Source: Citricoccus sp. SGAir0253 (GTDB taxonomy: Bacteria; Actinomycetota; Actinomycetes; Actinomycetales; Micrococcaceae). Taken from it: 64,000 nucleotides of DNA. The notes beneath the pieces are model-generated. The model saw only the letters and a list, made by a program, of their open reading frames with translations, searched no databases and was not told where the DNA came from. The stretch spans positions 310,001-374,000 of the forward strand of contig NZ_CP039424.1 in assembly GCF_005877055.1 (NCBI RefSeq), in the 5' to 3' direction. Both the position numbers and the translations under genes were made by a program. Shown here piece after piece: positions 9,143-18,075 of this stretch. Position 1 is the first letter of the stretch, and the number at the start of each line of letters is the position of its first letter.

Positions 9143-10618
9143 ATGACTGCGACCGCAGAGACCACCGCCGCCACGTTCGCCGGGCAGCCCATGAACGTGC
9201 AGTTCATCGCCGGTTCCTGGCGGGAGGGCCGGTCGGAGCGGGTGAACACGGACACCAACCCGTTCGACGACCAGGTGGTGGCCGAGATCCGCCAGGCCTC
9301 GGCCGAGGACCTGGACGAGGCCTACCGGGCGGCGCAGGCCGCCCAGGCCGAGTGGGCCGGGCTGGCCCCGGTCAAGCGCCGGGAGGTGATGCTCAAGGCC
9401 GCGCAGCTGCTGGAGGACCGCCGCCAGGAGATCGTCCAGTGGCTGGTCAAGGAGTCCGGGTCCACGGTGATCAAGGCCAACACCGAGGTGTCCCTGGCCA
9501 TCGGGATCACCCATGAGGCGGCCTCGTTCCCCACCCGGGTGCACGGCACGATCCATCCCTCGAACACCCCGGACCGGGAGATGCGGGTCTACCGCACCCC
9601 GGTGGGCGTGGTCGGGGTGATCAGCCCGTGGAACTTCCCGCTGCACCTGTCCCAGCGCTCGGTGGCCCCGGCCCTGGCCCTGGGCAACGCCGTGGTGATC
9701 AAGCCGGCCAGCGACACCCCGGTCACCGGGGGCCTGCTGATCGCCCGGATCTTCGAGGAGGCCGGGCTGCCGGCCGGGGTGCTGTCCGTGGTGGTGGGGG
9801 CCGGCTCGGAGATCGGGGACGCGTTCGTGGCCCACCCGGTGCCGCGGCTGATCTCCTTCACCGGGTCCACCCCGGTGGGCCAGCAGGTGGGCACCGTGGC
9901 CACCGGCGGGGAGCACCTGAAGAAGGTGTCCCTGGAGCTGGGCGGCAACGCCCCGCTGGTGGTGCTGGACGACGCCGACGTGGACGCCGCCGTCGGGCAG
10001 GCCGTGCCCGGGGCGTTCCTGCACTCCGGGCAGATCTGCATGTCCGTGAACCGGATCATCGTCCAGGCCCCGGTCTACGACGAGTTCCTGGCCAAGTTCA
10101 CCGCCGCCGCCTCCGCCGTGCCGTTCGGGGACCCCTCGGCGGAGGGCACCCTGGTCGGCCCCGTGGTCAACGACTCCCAGCTCGAAGGGTTGAAGAAGAA
10201 GATCGCCGGGGCCAAGGACGCCGGGGCGACGGTGGCCGTCTCCGGGGAGATCGCCGGCCGCGTGGTGCCCCCGCACGTGTTCGCCGACGTCACGCCGGAC
10301 ATGGAGATCGCCCGGGAGGAGATCTTCGGGCCCATGGTCGCCATCCTCAAGGCCGAGGACGAGGAGCACGCCCTGGAGTTGGCCAACGACCACGTCTACG
10401 GGCTCTCCTCGGCGGTGTTCACCCAGGACCTGGACCGCGGGGTGCGGTTCGCCCAGCGGGTCAAGGCCGGGATGACCTTCGTCAACGAGATGACCGTCCA
10501 GGACGAGGCGCACGTGGCCTTCGGCGGGGAACGCAACTCCGGGCTGGGCCGGTTCAACGGCGAGTGGGCCATCGAGGAGTTCACCACCGCCCACACCATC
10601 GGCGTCACCCGCCTCTGA
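9143..10618 (+). CDS. NAD(P)-dependent aldehyde dehydrogenase, vanillin/benzaldehyde type
   Basis: A 491-residue aldehyde dehydrogenase with catalytic Glu265 (LELGGNAP) and nucleophile Cys299 (SGQICMS), plus the NAD-binding SPWNFPLH and FTGSTPVG motifs. GAAGGAGAG precedes the ATG by about 9 nt. Features such as [11 protein letters not shown]-like [17 protein letters not shown] near the C-terminus are those of the benzaldehyde/vanillin/salicylaldehyde dehydrogenase branch. In this neighbourhood, with a LigM-like demethylase and the protocatechuate pathway, oxidation of vanillin or 4-hydroxybenzaldehyde is likely. The exact substrate cannot be told from sequence. It is monocistronic and followed by a strong hairpin. 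Confidence 0.8.
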   Translation: MTATAETTAATFAGQPMNVQFIAGSWREGRSERVNTDTNPFDDQVVAEIRQASAEDLDEAYRAAQAAQAEWAGLAPVKRREVMLKAAQLLEDRRQEIVQWLVKESGSTVIKANTEVSLAIGITHEAASFPTRVHGTIHPSNTPDREMRVYRTPVGVVGVISPWNFPLHLSQRSVAPALALGNAVVIKPASDTPVTGGLLIARIFEEAGLPAGVLSVVVGAGSEIGDAFVAHPVPRLISFTGSTPVGQQVGTVATGGEHLKKVSLELGGNAPLVVLDDADVDAAVGQAVPGAFLHSGQICMSVNRIIVQAPVYDEFLAKFTAAASAVPFGDPSAEGTLVGPVVNDSQLEGLKKKIAGAKDAGATVAVSGEIAGRVVPPHVFADVTPDMEIAREEIFGPMVAILKAEDEEHALELANDHVYGLSSAVFTQDLDRGVRFAQRVKAGMTFVNEMTVQDEAHVAFGGERNSGLGRFNGEWAIEEFTTAHTIGVTRL

Positions 10619-10631
10619 CCCGGATCCGATC

Positions 10632-10670
10632 GACGGCGGCGTCGCACCCTCGCGGTGCGGCGCCGCCGTC
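10632..10670. terminator. hairpin terminator between convergent genes
   Basis: GACGGCGGCGTCGCACC (10632-10648) pairs with GGTGCGGCGCCGCCGTC (10654-10670), with a 5-nt loop. It lies between the aldehyde dehydrogenase stop and the convergent DUF1989-GcvT gene and can serve both strands. Confidence 0.75.
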
Positions 10671-10693
10671 GTGCCCGGCCCCGGGCGCGCCCG

Positions 10694-13072
10694 TCAGGAG
10701 CGCGGCCGGAGCTTCTCCGGGTCGTAGAACGGCAGGGGCACCACGGTGGCCGGGATGCGCTTCTGGTGCCCGTCCAGCTTGCCGACCTCCACGGCGGTCC
10801 CCGGGCCGGCGTGCTCCACCGCCATGCGGCACAGGGCGATGTTCTTGCGCAGGACGGGGGAGCGCGTGGCGCTGGTGACCACGCCGACCCGGAACCGGCC
10901 CACGTGCACCGGGTCGCCGTGGCCGGCGGGCTCGTTCCCCTCGAGCTCGAGGCCCACCAGGATCCGCTGCGGGTACGCCTTCCGGGTCAGCAGCGCCTCG
11001 CGGCCGGAGAAGTCGTCCTCCTTGGTCTTCAGCGGGACGGTGAAGCCGATCCCGGCCTCGAAGGGGTCCACCTGGTCGTCGAAGTCGTACCCGGCGAACA
11101 CGAGCCCGGACTCGATCCGGAGCATGTCCAGCGCCTCCAGCCCGAGCGGGGCCAGCCCGTGCGGCCGCCCGGCCTCCCACACGGCGTCCCACACCGCCGG
11201 GGCGTGGTCCGGGTGGCAGAACAGCTCGTAGCCGAGCTCGCCGGAGTACCCGGTGCGGGAGACGACGACCGGGGTGCCCCGGTGGTCGCCGATCCGGCCG
11301 ATGGTGAAGCGGAACCAGCCGAGCTCCCCCACCGGGGTGCGGTGCGGGGGCGTCCAGACCAGGTCGCGCAGGACCTCCCGGCTCGCCGGGCCCTGGACGG
11401 CCACGTTGTGCAGCTGGTCGGTGGAGTCCTTGACCCAGACGCGGTCCAGGCCGCGGGCGGCGGCCACCTCGCGCAGCCACTCGCCCGTGTAGTCGTCCCC
11501 GGGAACCACCCGGAAGTTGTTGTCGCCCAGCCGGAAGACGGTGGCGTCGTCGATCATCCCGCCGGTGTCGTTGCAGATCGCCGTGTAGACGACCTGGCCC
11601 TCGGAGAGCCTGCGGATGTTCCGGGTCGCCGCGTACTGCAGCAGCGCCTCCGCGTCCGGGCCCAGCACCTCGACCTTGCGCAGCGCGGAGAGGTCCATGA
11701 CGGCCACCCTCTCCCGGCACGCCCAGTACTCCGCGATGGGCCCGTGGGCGTCGTAGTGGGTGGGCAGCCAGAAGTTCCGGTACTCGGTGAACTGGCGCGT
11801 CAGCGCGCTGGTCCGGGGATGGAACCCCGTCTGCCGGGTGAGGGTGGGCTCGGCGTCGGGGGTGACGCGACGGGAGATGGCCACGGAGAACCTCCGTTCC
11901 GCCGGGTACACCCGCAGGTGCACGTCCGTGGGGACCCACCCGTTCGAGGGGTCGATGTCGTCCGGGCAGGCGGAGGACGCGCAGACGAGGTCCCGCTGGG
12001 CCTGCATCATCACGTAGTCCCCGGGCCGGGACCACGGCTCGTCGAACACGAGCACGTGGTGCTCGTCGAACATGGTGTTGTAGAACAGGTTCAGTGCGGC
12101 CCAGCCCTTGCGGGGCGCCACCCCGTACCGTGCGAGCGCGCCGTTGAAGTTGTCCGTGCAGTTCACGTGCCCCGGGTAGCCGAAGTCCTCGTAGTACTTG
12201 GCGTTGCAGGCCAGGGTGAAGGTGTCGTGGCGGCCGACCGTGTCCCGGATGATCTCCACGAGCGGGTCCATGTCCTGGTCGTAGAACTTCCCGCACAGCC
12301 CCGGCTGCGGGCAGGAGTGGCCCTCGATGTGGCTGGTGGTGTTCGCGTCCAGCCCGAGCACCCGGCCCTCCTGCAGCGCGCGGGCGTCGAAGGCCAGGAA
12401 GTCCGAGCACTGCCGGCCCTCGACGTCGATGACCTGGATGTAGTCGCCCGCCTTCACCTCGTACGCGAACGCCGTGGCCCGGTCCACGCGCACGTCCAGG
12501 ATGGGCTCGGCCAGCGGCGGGGGCACCTCGATCCCGCGCCGCGAGCGGGGGTTCGCCCGCTGCACCTCCACCATCAGGTCCGAGGGCGGGTTCTGCTCCT
12601 CCGGGGACATCGCCCACGTGGGGGCGGCGACGACGGCCGTCAGGTGCCGCTGGGCGGTGAACGTCTCCCGGGACCCGGCCGGCGACCAGTCGCCGAACAG
12701 CCGCGCCGCGCGCACCGCGTCCGGGCGCAGGCCGCGGGCCGCCAGGGCGCGGAGCACGACGGCGGCCCCGTCCTGTGCGCGGGCGGCCTCCTCCTCGAGC
12801 CCGGCCAGGACGCTGGCGGGCGCGTCCGCCCGCAGGCCCAGGGCCTCGCCGTCCTCCCGTCCCGTCCCGAGGACGGTCACCTCCGCGTGCTGGGCGCCGA
12901 ACCGGTCCACCACGGTGAGCTCGTCCCCCGGGGCGAGGTCCAGGGCGGTCACGCCGCCGGGCCGCACCCAGTAGCGCTCGTGCCCCGGGACGGTGGAGAG
13001 GAGACCCGGCTGGATCAGCCGCGGCCGGGCCGGGTCCAAGGGTGGGGACGGCAGGTGCAGGGGTGCGGTCAT
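10694..13072 (-). CDS. DUF1989 - GcvT (aminomethyltransferase) fusion protein
   Basis: A 792-residue two-domain protein. Residues of about 1-390 carry a DUF1989 (urea carboxylase-associated) region. Its likely metal-binding motif holds Cys in GRQCSDFLAF, a His in TSHIEGHSCPQPGLC, and ACNAKYYEDFG with HVNCTDN. Residues of about 410-790 are a GcvT-like folate-binding methyltransferase (MDLSALRKVEVLGPDA, SRTGYSGELGYELF, LGLEALDMLRIESG, KDDFSGREALL-like KEDDFSGREALL, then a C-terminal barrel). The ATG at 13072 has GAGGAG 8 nt upstream. The gene is alone, with no glycine-cleavage partners nearby. It probably transfers a one-carbon unit from a small N- or O-methylated compound to tetrahydrofolate, but the substrate is unknown. 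Confidence 0.75.
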   Translation of the reverse strand: MTAPLHLPSPPLDPARPRLIQPGLLSTVPGHERYWVRPGGVTALDLAPGDELTVVDRFGAQHAEVTVLGTGREDGEALGLRADAPASVLAGLEEEAARAQDGAAVVLRALAARGLRPDAVRAARLFGDWSPAGSRETFTAQRHLTAVVAAPTWAMSPEEQNPPSDLMVEVQRANPRSRRGIEVPPPLAEPILDVRVDRATAFAYEVKAGDYIQVIDVEGRQCSDFLAFDARALQEGRVLGLDANTTSHIEGHSCPQPGLCGKFYDQDMDPLVEIIRDTVGRHDTFTLACNAKYYEDFGYPGHVNCTDNFNGALARYGVAPRKGWAALNLFYNTMFDEHHVLVFDEPWSRPGDYVMMQAQRDLVCASSACPDDIDPSNGWVPTDVHLRVYPAERRFSVAISRRVTPDAEPTLTRQTGFHPRTSALTRQFTEYRNFWLPTHYDAHGPIAEYWACRERVAVMDLSALRKVEVLGPDAEALLQYAATRNIRRLSEGQVVYTAICNDTGGMIDDATVFRLGDNNFRVVPGDDYTGEWLREVAAARGLDRVWVKDSTDQLHNVAVQGPASREVLRDLVWTPPHRTPVGELGWFRFTIGRIGDHRGTPVVVSRTGYSGELGYELFCHPDHAPAVWDAVWEAGRPHGLAPLGLEALDMLRIESGLVFAGYDFDDQVDPFEAGIGFTVPLKTKEDDFSGREALLTRKAYPQRILVGLELEGNEPAGHGDPVHVGRFRVGVVTSATRSPVLRKNIALCRMAVEHAGPGTAVEVGKLDGHQKRIPATVVPLPFYDPEKLRPRS

Positions 13073-13229
13073 GGGAGCTGCTCCTCAGGCGATCCCCGTG
13101 ATCGCCAGTCGGGGGTGTCGTCGTGCCGCCGCCGGTCGCCCCGGGGCCTTGGCCGTAACGTACCCCACATCGCGGCCGGTGGGGAGGCCCTTGGCCGATC
13201 ACCGCCGTCACCCCGTCCTGGCCCCTCCG

Positions 13230-13253
13230 GCGCGGGCATAACCCCGCCCGCGC
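13230..13253. other. short hairpin in the 13073-13562 gap
   Basis: GCGCGGGC pairs with GCCCGCGC across 8 nt. It lies in the 490-bp divergent gap between the DUF1989-GcvT gene and the STAS gene. Nothing else with clear coding or regulatory character was seen in this gap. Confidence 0.35.
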
Positions 13254-13562
13254 TCAGCTGTCAACACTCGTCCTGTTCCCAGCCGCCTGACGTGGGCGTG
13301 GAGGGAGCGGGGCGGGCTCCGCGGGCCGGTCCGCCGCCCTCCCGGCCTCCCGGGACCGTGGAAATGGGGTACGGCCCCGGGTGCCTCCCGGCCCGGACCC
13401 CTGCCTACGGTCAGGGAGGGGCCACGGGTCGTCGCGGGGTATCCCAGCCACGTTCCTCCCGCGTCGATCCGGCCCTCCCGCGGGACCGCCCCGCGGGGCG
13501 GTGGACGGGGGACGGGCCGGCGTCGGGACGCCAGGGACCGCGCCTCCGGGGGAGGGGGAGTC

Positions 13563-13916
13563 GTGGAGCATGCGCTGCGCATCGGCCTGCGGGCCGAGCT
13601 GCTGCCCGGGCCGATCGAACTGGAGGTGACGGGGTGCCTCACCGTGGTCACCGTCGGGGCGCTGCTCCGGGTGCTCGTGCGGTCGATGGCCCTCGACGGG
13701 TGTCCGGGCATCATCGTGGACCTGCGGGCCGTCGAGACGCTCGAGCCGGCGGCCCTGATGGCCCTGGAGGCCCACGCCTCGGCGCACGAGGAGGCGCGCC
13801 GGATCCTCGGCCGGGACGCCGCGAAGGCCCTGCCGGCCGTGCGCATCCAGGCGCCCGCCCCGCCCTGGCACGGCGAGGACCTCGCGGCGGTGCCGGCCCA
13901 CGGGATGGCAGGGTGA
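13563..13916 (+). CDS. STAS-domain protein, anti-sigma factor antagonist-like
   Basis: A 117-residue protein with the beta-alpha pattern of a STAS domain: an N-terminal LPGPIELEVTGCLTVVTVGALLRVLVRSM and then GIIVDLRAVETLEPAALMALEAHASA. The segment DLRAVETLEPA occupies the place of the DLSGV-x-(F/Y)-(I/M)-D/S phosphorylation loop. There is no Ser or Thr at the usual phosphoacceptor position (Glu-Pro instead), so it is probably not an SpoIIAA-type switch. The start is GTG with GGGGGAG upstream. It is followed after 1 nt by the methyltransferase-like gene, so the two are translationally coupled. Its partner is unknown. Confidence 0.6.
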   Translation: MEHALRIGLRAELLPGPIELEVTGCLTVVTVGALLRVLVRSMALDGCPGIIVDLRAVETLEPAALMALEAHASAHEEARRILGRDAAKALPAVRIQAPAPPWHGEDLAAVPAHGMAG

Positions 13917-13917
13917 C

Positions 13918-15384
13918 GTGACCGGCACCATGCCCTCGATGGGACAGCGCGAGGTCGCCGAGGACGCCGTCGTCCCGGAACCGGTCCTGCTGGTCCTCGA
14001 CGTCGGCCAGATGGTCCACGGGGGCTACTGCGTGGCCCACCACCTGGGGCGGGTGGTGTTCGTCCGGCACGCGATCCCCGGCGAGCGGGTCGTGGCGCAG
14101 GTGACCGACGCCGGGCCGTCGGTGCGCCCGTGGTGGGCGGACACCGTGCAGGTGGTCCGGGCCTCGGAGCACCGGCGGGCCCACCCGTGGAAGCTGGCCG
14201 ACTCCCTGCGGGCCTACCGCATCGGCCGCCGGCCCGTGGCCGGGGCCGAGTACGGCCACATCGTCATGGACCACCAGCGCCGGCTCAAGGCCCAGGTCTT
14301 CCGGGACACCATGACCCGGATCGGCCGCGTGCGCCCGGACGAGCTGGACATCCACGTCCTCGGCCGGCGGGACGACGAGCCCGCGGGCCTGCACTGGAGC
14401 ACCCGGCACCAGTTCCGGGTCTCGCCGTCCGGGCGGCTGTCCCTGCCCGTCCACCGCAGCCCGGTCACCGTGCCCGTGCGCAACGCCCCGCCGGCGCTGC
14501 CGGCCCTGGGCGAGCTGCCGCTGTGGGACCTCGACTTCTCCGGGGCCTCGGGCGTGGAGGTGGCCCTGTCCGGCCACACCCGGGAGGCGATGGTCCGGGT
14601 CCTCGCCACGCCCCAGGTCGCCGCGTCGATGGGCGCGCTGCAGTCCCGGCTGCACGGCTGGCGGGGCCAGCTCTCCGGACTGCCCGACCACGTCTCGGCG
14701 GTGGTCGCCCTGCCGCCCCGGCAGCCGGGCGGCGAGGCCGAGCTGATCGGGCTGCGCGGGGAGGACTGGTTGCCGGAGCGGGTGTCCTCCGGGCGGTACG
14801 GGACCCGGGCCTTCCGGGTCTCCGGGGACGCCTTCTGGCACCCGCACCGTGACGCCCCGGCGGTCCTGGTGGAGTCCGTGATGGCCGCCGCCGACCCGCG
14901 GCCGGGGCACGTGGTGGCGGACCTGTACGCCGGCGCGGGCCTGTTCTCGGCGTTCCTGGCCGAGGCCGTGGGGCCGCAGGGGGCGGTGCTCGCCGTGGAG
15001 GCGGCGGCCCGGGCCAGCCAGGACGCCCGCCAGAACCTGCGCGACCTGCCCCAGGTCGCCGTGCTCCACGACACGGCCGAGCGCGCGACCGCCGGGTGGC
15101 TGCACGAGCCCGGCCTCCCGCCCGCCGCGGGAGGCCTCGGCGGACGGCGGCTGGACGCCGTCGTGCTGGGGCCGCCGCACGCGGGGGCCGGGCCCGCCGT
15201 CCTGGGCCGCGTGCACCGGCTGGGGCCCGGGCGGATCGTCTACGTCTCCGCGAATCCGGTCTCCCTCGCCCACGACACCCGCCACCTGGCGGAGCTGGGC
15301 TGGCGGCTGGACGCCGTGGAGGTCCACGACCTGCACCCGAACACCCACCGCATGGTGGCCGTCTGCCGGTTCACCCGCCGCTGA
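13918..15384 (+). CDS. TrmA/RlmD-like RNA m5U methyltransferase homolog with lost catalytic motifs
   Basis: A 488-residue protein. The N-terminus is TRAM-like (MVHGGYCVAH, FVRHAIPGERV), the middle matches RumA/TrmA, and the SAM-binding motif VADLYAGAGLFSAFLAEAVG is intact. The catalytic elements of m5U methyltransferases are altered. The D-P-P-R-x-G motif reads LGPPHAGAG, the nucleophile motif S-C-N/D-P reads SANP (Cys to Ala), and the C-terminal H-T-x-H-x-E base motif reads NTHRMVA. The reading frame is intact and long, so this is not simple pseudogene decay. It may bind RNA and SAM without methylating C5, or have a new activity. GTG start, 1 nt after the STAS gene stop. Confidence 0.8.
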   Translation: MTGTMPSMGQREVAEDAVVPEPVLLVLDVGQMVHGGYCVAHHLGRVVFVRHAIPGERVVAQVTDAGPSVRPWWADTVQVVRASEHRRAHPWKLADSLRAYRIGRRPVAGAEYGHIVMDHQRRLKAQVFRDTMTRIGRVRPDELDIHVLGRRDDEPAGLHWSTRHQFRVSPSGRLSLPVHRSPVTVPVRNAPPALPALGELPLWDLDFSGASGVEVALSGHTREAMVRVLATPQVAASMGALQSRLHGWRGQLSGLPDHVSAVVALPPRQPGGEAELIGLRGEDWLPERVSSGRYGTRAFRVSGDAFWHPHRDAPAVLVESVMAAADPRPGHVVADLYAGAGLFSAFLAEAVGPQGAVLAVEAAARASQDARQNLRDLPQVAVLHDTAERATAGWLHEPGLPPAAGGLGGRRLDAVVLGPPHAGAGPAVLGRVHRLGPGRIVYVSANPVSLAHDTRHLAELGWRLDAVEVHDLHPNTHRMVAVCRFTRR

Positions 15385-15538
15385 CGTCGGCGGACGCGCG
15401 GACGGCGCCGGGGGACGGCGGAGGAGGGTGCCGGTGCGGGCCGGCGGTGCGGCCGCCCGCCGGAGGGTTGCAGGACCGGTGCGCTGGAGTACTCTCGGCT
15501 CGTCCGAGTGATGCGTCCCGAGTGCGGAGGAAGGCGCG

Positions 15539-17515
15539 ATGACCACCCTGAGCCGGCCTCCGGAGGAGTTCCGGGGCCCGCGCCCCTCCCGGCGGGCCCG
15601 GTTGCGCCAGTGGCTCCTGCACGACCTGCCGGGGACGCGGGCCGTGCGCCGCGGGCCGTTCGGGGTACCGGCCCGGCAGGACCGGCGGCATCCGTGGTGG
15701 CAGGTGATGTGCCTGACCGGCGTGGACTACTTCTCCACCCTCGGCTACCAGCCGGCCATCGCGGCGCTGGCGGTCGGGGCGCTGTCCCCGCTGGCCACCC
15801 TCGTGCTGGTCCTCGTCACCCTGTTCGGTGCGCTGCCCGTCTACCGCCGGGTGGCCGCCGAGAGCCCGCACGGGTCCGGGTCCATCGCCATGCTGGAGGG
15901 GCTGCTGCCCCGGTGGCGCGGCAAGCTGTTCGTGCTGGCCCTGCTGGGGTTCGCGGCCACCAGTTTCATCATCACCATGACCCTCTCGGCCGCCGACGCC
16001 ACCGCCCACCTGATCGAGAACCCGCTGGCCCCGGACTGGCTCGAGGGGCACCAGGTGGGCATCACCCTCGCGCTGCTCGGGGCGCTGGGGGTGGTCTTCC
16101 TGCGCGGCTTCCACGAGGTGATCGGCGTGGCCGTGCTCGTGGTGGCCGTCTACCTGGGACTCAACGCCGTGCTGATCGTGGAGTGCCTGGCCGTGGCGCT
16201 GTCGCACCCCGTGGCGCTCGCCGACTGGTGGGGGACCCTGTCCGGCTCCCACGGCAACCCGGCCCTGGCGGTGGCCGTGGCCCTCCTGGTCTTCCCGAAG
16301 CTGGCGCTGGGGCTGTCCGGCTTCGAGACCGGGGTGGCGGTGATGCCGCAGGTGCGCGGCGGGGACGAGGACACGGAGGCCCGGCCGGAGGGGCGGATCC
16401 GGGGCACGCGCCGGCTGCTGGCCACCGCAGCGGGGATCATGAGCGTCCTGCTGCTGACCTCGAGCTTCGTCACGGTGGTGCTCATCCCCGCCGCCGAGTT
16501 CGCGCCCGGAGGGGAGGCCAACGGGCGGGCCCTCGCCTACCTCGCCCACCAGCACCTCGGCGAGGGCTTCGGCACGGTCTACGACGCGAGCACCATCACG
16601 ATCCTGTGGTTCGCGGGGGCCTCGGCCATGGCCGGGCTGCTGAACCTCGTGCCGCGCTACCTGCCCCGGTACGGCATGGCCCCGCAGTGGGCCCGCGCCT
16701 CGCGGCCGCTGGTCCTCGTGCTGGTGGCGGTCGCCGTCGTGGTCACCCTCGCCTTCCGGGCGGAGGTGGACGCCCAGGGCGGCGCCTACGCCACCGGGGT
16801 GCTGATGCTGATCACCTCCGCGGCCGTGGCCGTCACGCTCTCCGCCCGGACCCGGCGCCAGTGGCGCTCGATGCTCGGCTTCGGGGCGATCGCGGCGGTG
16901 TTCGTCTACACGACCGTCACGAACGTCATCGAGCGCCCGGAGGGCCTGCGCGTGGCCGCCGTGTTCATCCTGGGCATCGTGGTGGTGTCCTTCGCCTCGC
17001 GGGCGCGGCGCTCCTTCGAGCTGCACGCCACCCGGGTCCATCTCGATGCCACCGCGGTGGAGTTCCTCGACGCCGTGGACGGCGATCCGCTGGCGATCAT
17101 CGCCCATGAGCCCCAGCGGCTGGACGAGGCCGCCTACCGCAAGAAGCTCGAGGCCGCCCGCACGGTCTACCGGCTGCCCGGCGAGCAGGAGGTGCTCTTC
17201 CTGGAGGTCGTCGTGGAGGACTCCTCGGAGTTCGAGACCGAGCTGACCGTCCGCGGGGTGGCCCGGGGCGAGTTCCGGGTGCTGGAGGTGCACGGGCCGG
17301 CCGTGCCCAACGCGATCGCCGCGGTCCTGCTGCACATCCGGGACGTGACCGGGCTGATGCCCCACGTCTACTTCCGCTGGACGGAGGGCGACCCCGTGTC
17401 CAACCTCGTGCGCTTCCTCCTCTTCGGCGCGGGGGAGATCGCCCCGGTGACCCGGGAGGTCCTGCGCCGCGCCGAGCCGGACGTCACCCGCCGGCCCTGG
17501 GTGCACGTCGGCTAG
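15539..17515 (+). CDS. APC/KUP-like permease with C-terminal cytoplasmic domain
   Basis: A 658-residue membrane protein. About twelve transmembrane segments span residues 55-485, with the motif [17 protein letters not shown] in the first helix and [19 protein letters not shown] further on. A roughly 170-residue soluble tail follows. This is the actinobacterial group annotated as amino acid permease, related to KUP potassium transporters. GGAGGAAGGCGCG precedes the ATG. The gene follows the TrmA-like gene by 154 bp on the same strand. The substrate (amino acid or potassium) is undetermined. The 3' end overlaps the stop of the convergent membrane-protein gene by 4 bp. Confidence 0.72.
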   Translation: MTTLSRPPEEFRGPRPSRRARLRQWLLHDLPGTRAVRRGPFGVPARQDRRHPWWQVMCLTGVDYFSTLGYQPAIAALAVGALSPLATLVLVLVTLFGALPVYRRVAAESPHGSGSIAMLEGLLPRWRGKLFVLALLGFAATSFIITMTLSAADATAHLIENPLAPDWLEGHQVGITLALLGALGVVFLRGFHEVIGVAVLVVAVYLGLNAVLIVECLAVALSHPVALADWWGTLSGSHGNPALAVAVALLVFPKLALGLSGFETGVAVMPQVRGGDEDTEARPEGRIRGTRRLLATAAGIMSVLLLTSSFVTVVLIPAAEFAPGGEANGRALAYLAHQHLGEGFGTVYDASTITILWFAGASAMAGLLNLVPRYLPRYGMAPQWARASRPLVLVLVAVAVVVTLAFRAEVDAQGGAYATGVLMLITSAAVAVTLSARTRRQWRSMLGFGAIAAVFVYTTVTNVIERPEGLRVAAVFILGIVVVSFASRARRSFELHATRVHLDATAVEFLDAVDGDPLAIIAHEPQRLDEAAYRKKLEAARTVYRLPGEQEVLFLEVVVEDSSEFETELTVRGVARGEFRVLEVHGPAVPNAIAAVLLHIRDVTGLMPHVYFRWTEGDPVSNLVRFLLFGAGEIAPVTREVLRRAEPDVTRRPWVHVG

Positions 17516-18075
17516 GTCCCCCGGCGGCCGGCGCGCAGGGCCACGGCGCACGCGAAGCAGACCGCCAGCTCGAGCCCGACGACGGCCAGCATCAGTCCTC
17601 CGCCCGCGTCCGGTCCCGCGGCGGTCCCCGAGACGGCGGCGGACGCGCCGCCGTGCCGGTGGCCTCCGGGGAAGAACGGGAAGCCGGTCAGCAGCACGAC
17701 GTGCAGCATCACCATGGCCAGGGCCATCGCCCACAGGTGCCGCAGGGACCGCCCGTGGCACGCGGGGGTCACGCCGGCGGCGGGCCGGAGGATCGCGCGG
17801 GCCGTGCCGGCCGCGCACCACAGGCACCACAGCACCATGGCCGCCATCACCGTAGTCAGCACCGGCCCGTGGCCGTGCCCGGCCAGCATGGCCGCGTGCA
17901 GCGGCACGGAGGCCGCCACGAGCCCGACCGCCGCCGAGGTGGCCCTCACCGCGGTCCGGGGCCGCGCCGCCGTCGGGCGCGACCCGGGCGCGCGCGGTGC
18001 CGTGCCCGGCCCGGGTGCCGCGCTGGAGCGGCGCGGCACCGCGAGGCGGGGCTCAGTGGCCGGGACAGCCGCCAT
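17512..18075 (-). CDS. His-rich four-TM membrane protein of unknown function
   Basis: A 187-residue protein with four predicted membrane segments after an Ala/Pro/Arg-rich 40-residue N-terminus. Loops contain His clusters ([19 protein letters not shown]) and Cys residues ([27 protein letters not shown]). The gene overlaps the 3' end of the amine oxidase gene by 23 bp in another frame, which implies co-expression. The His/Cys content and the copper enzyme upstream make copper handling or amine-oxidase maturation a reasonable guess, but I recognise no family. Confidence 0.6.
   Translation of the reverse strand: MAAVPATEPRLAVPRRSSAAPGPGTAPRAPGSRPTAARPRTAVRATSAAVGLVAASVPLHAAMLAGHGHGPVLTTVMAAMVLWCLWCAAGTARAILRPAAGVTPACHGRSLRHLWAMALAMVMLHVVLLTGFPFFPGGHRHGGASAAVSGTAAGPDAGGGLMLAVVGLELAVCFACAVALRAGRRGT

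Noticed and set aside
10655-13921. A 1088-codon plus-strand frame opposite the DUF1989-GcvT gene
   Set aside because: It is antisense to a gene with clear domains and has shadow-type composition.
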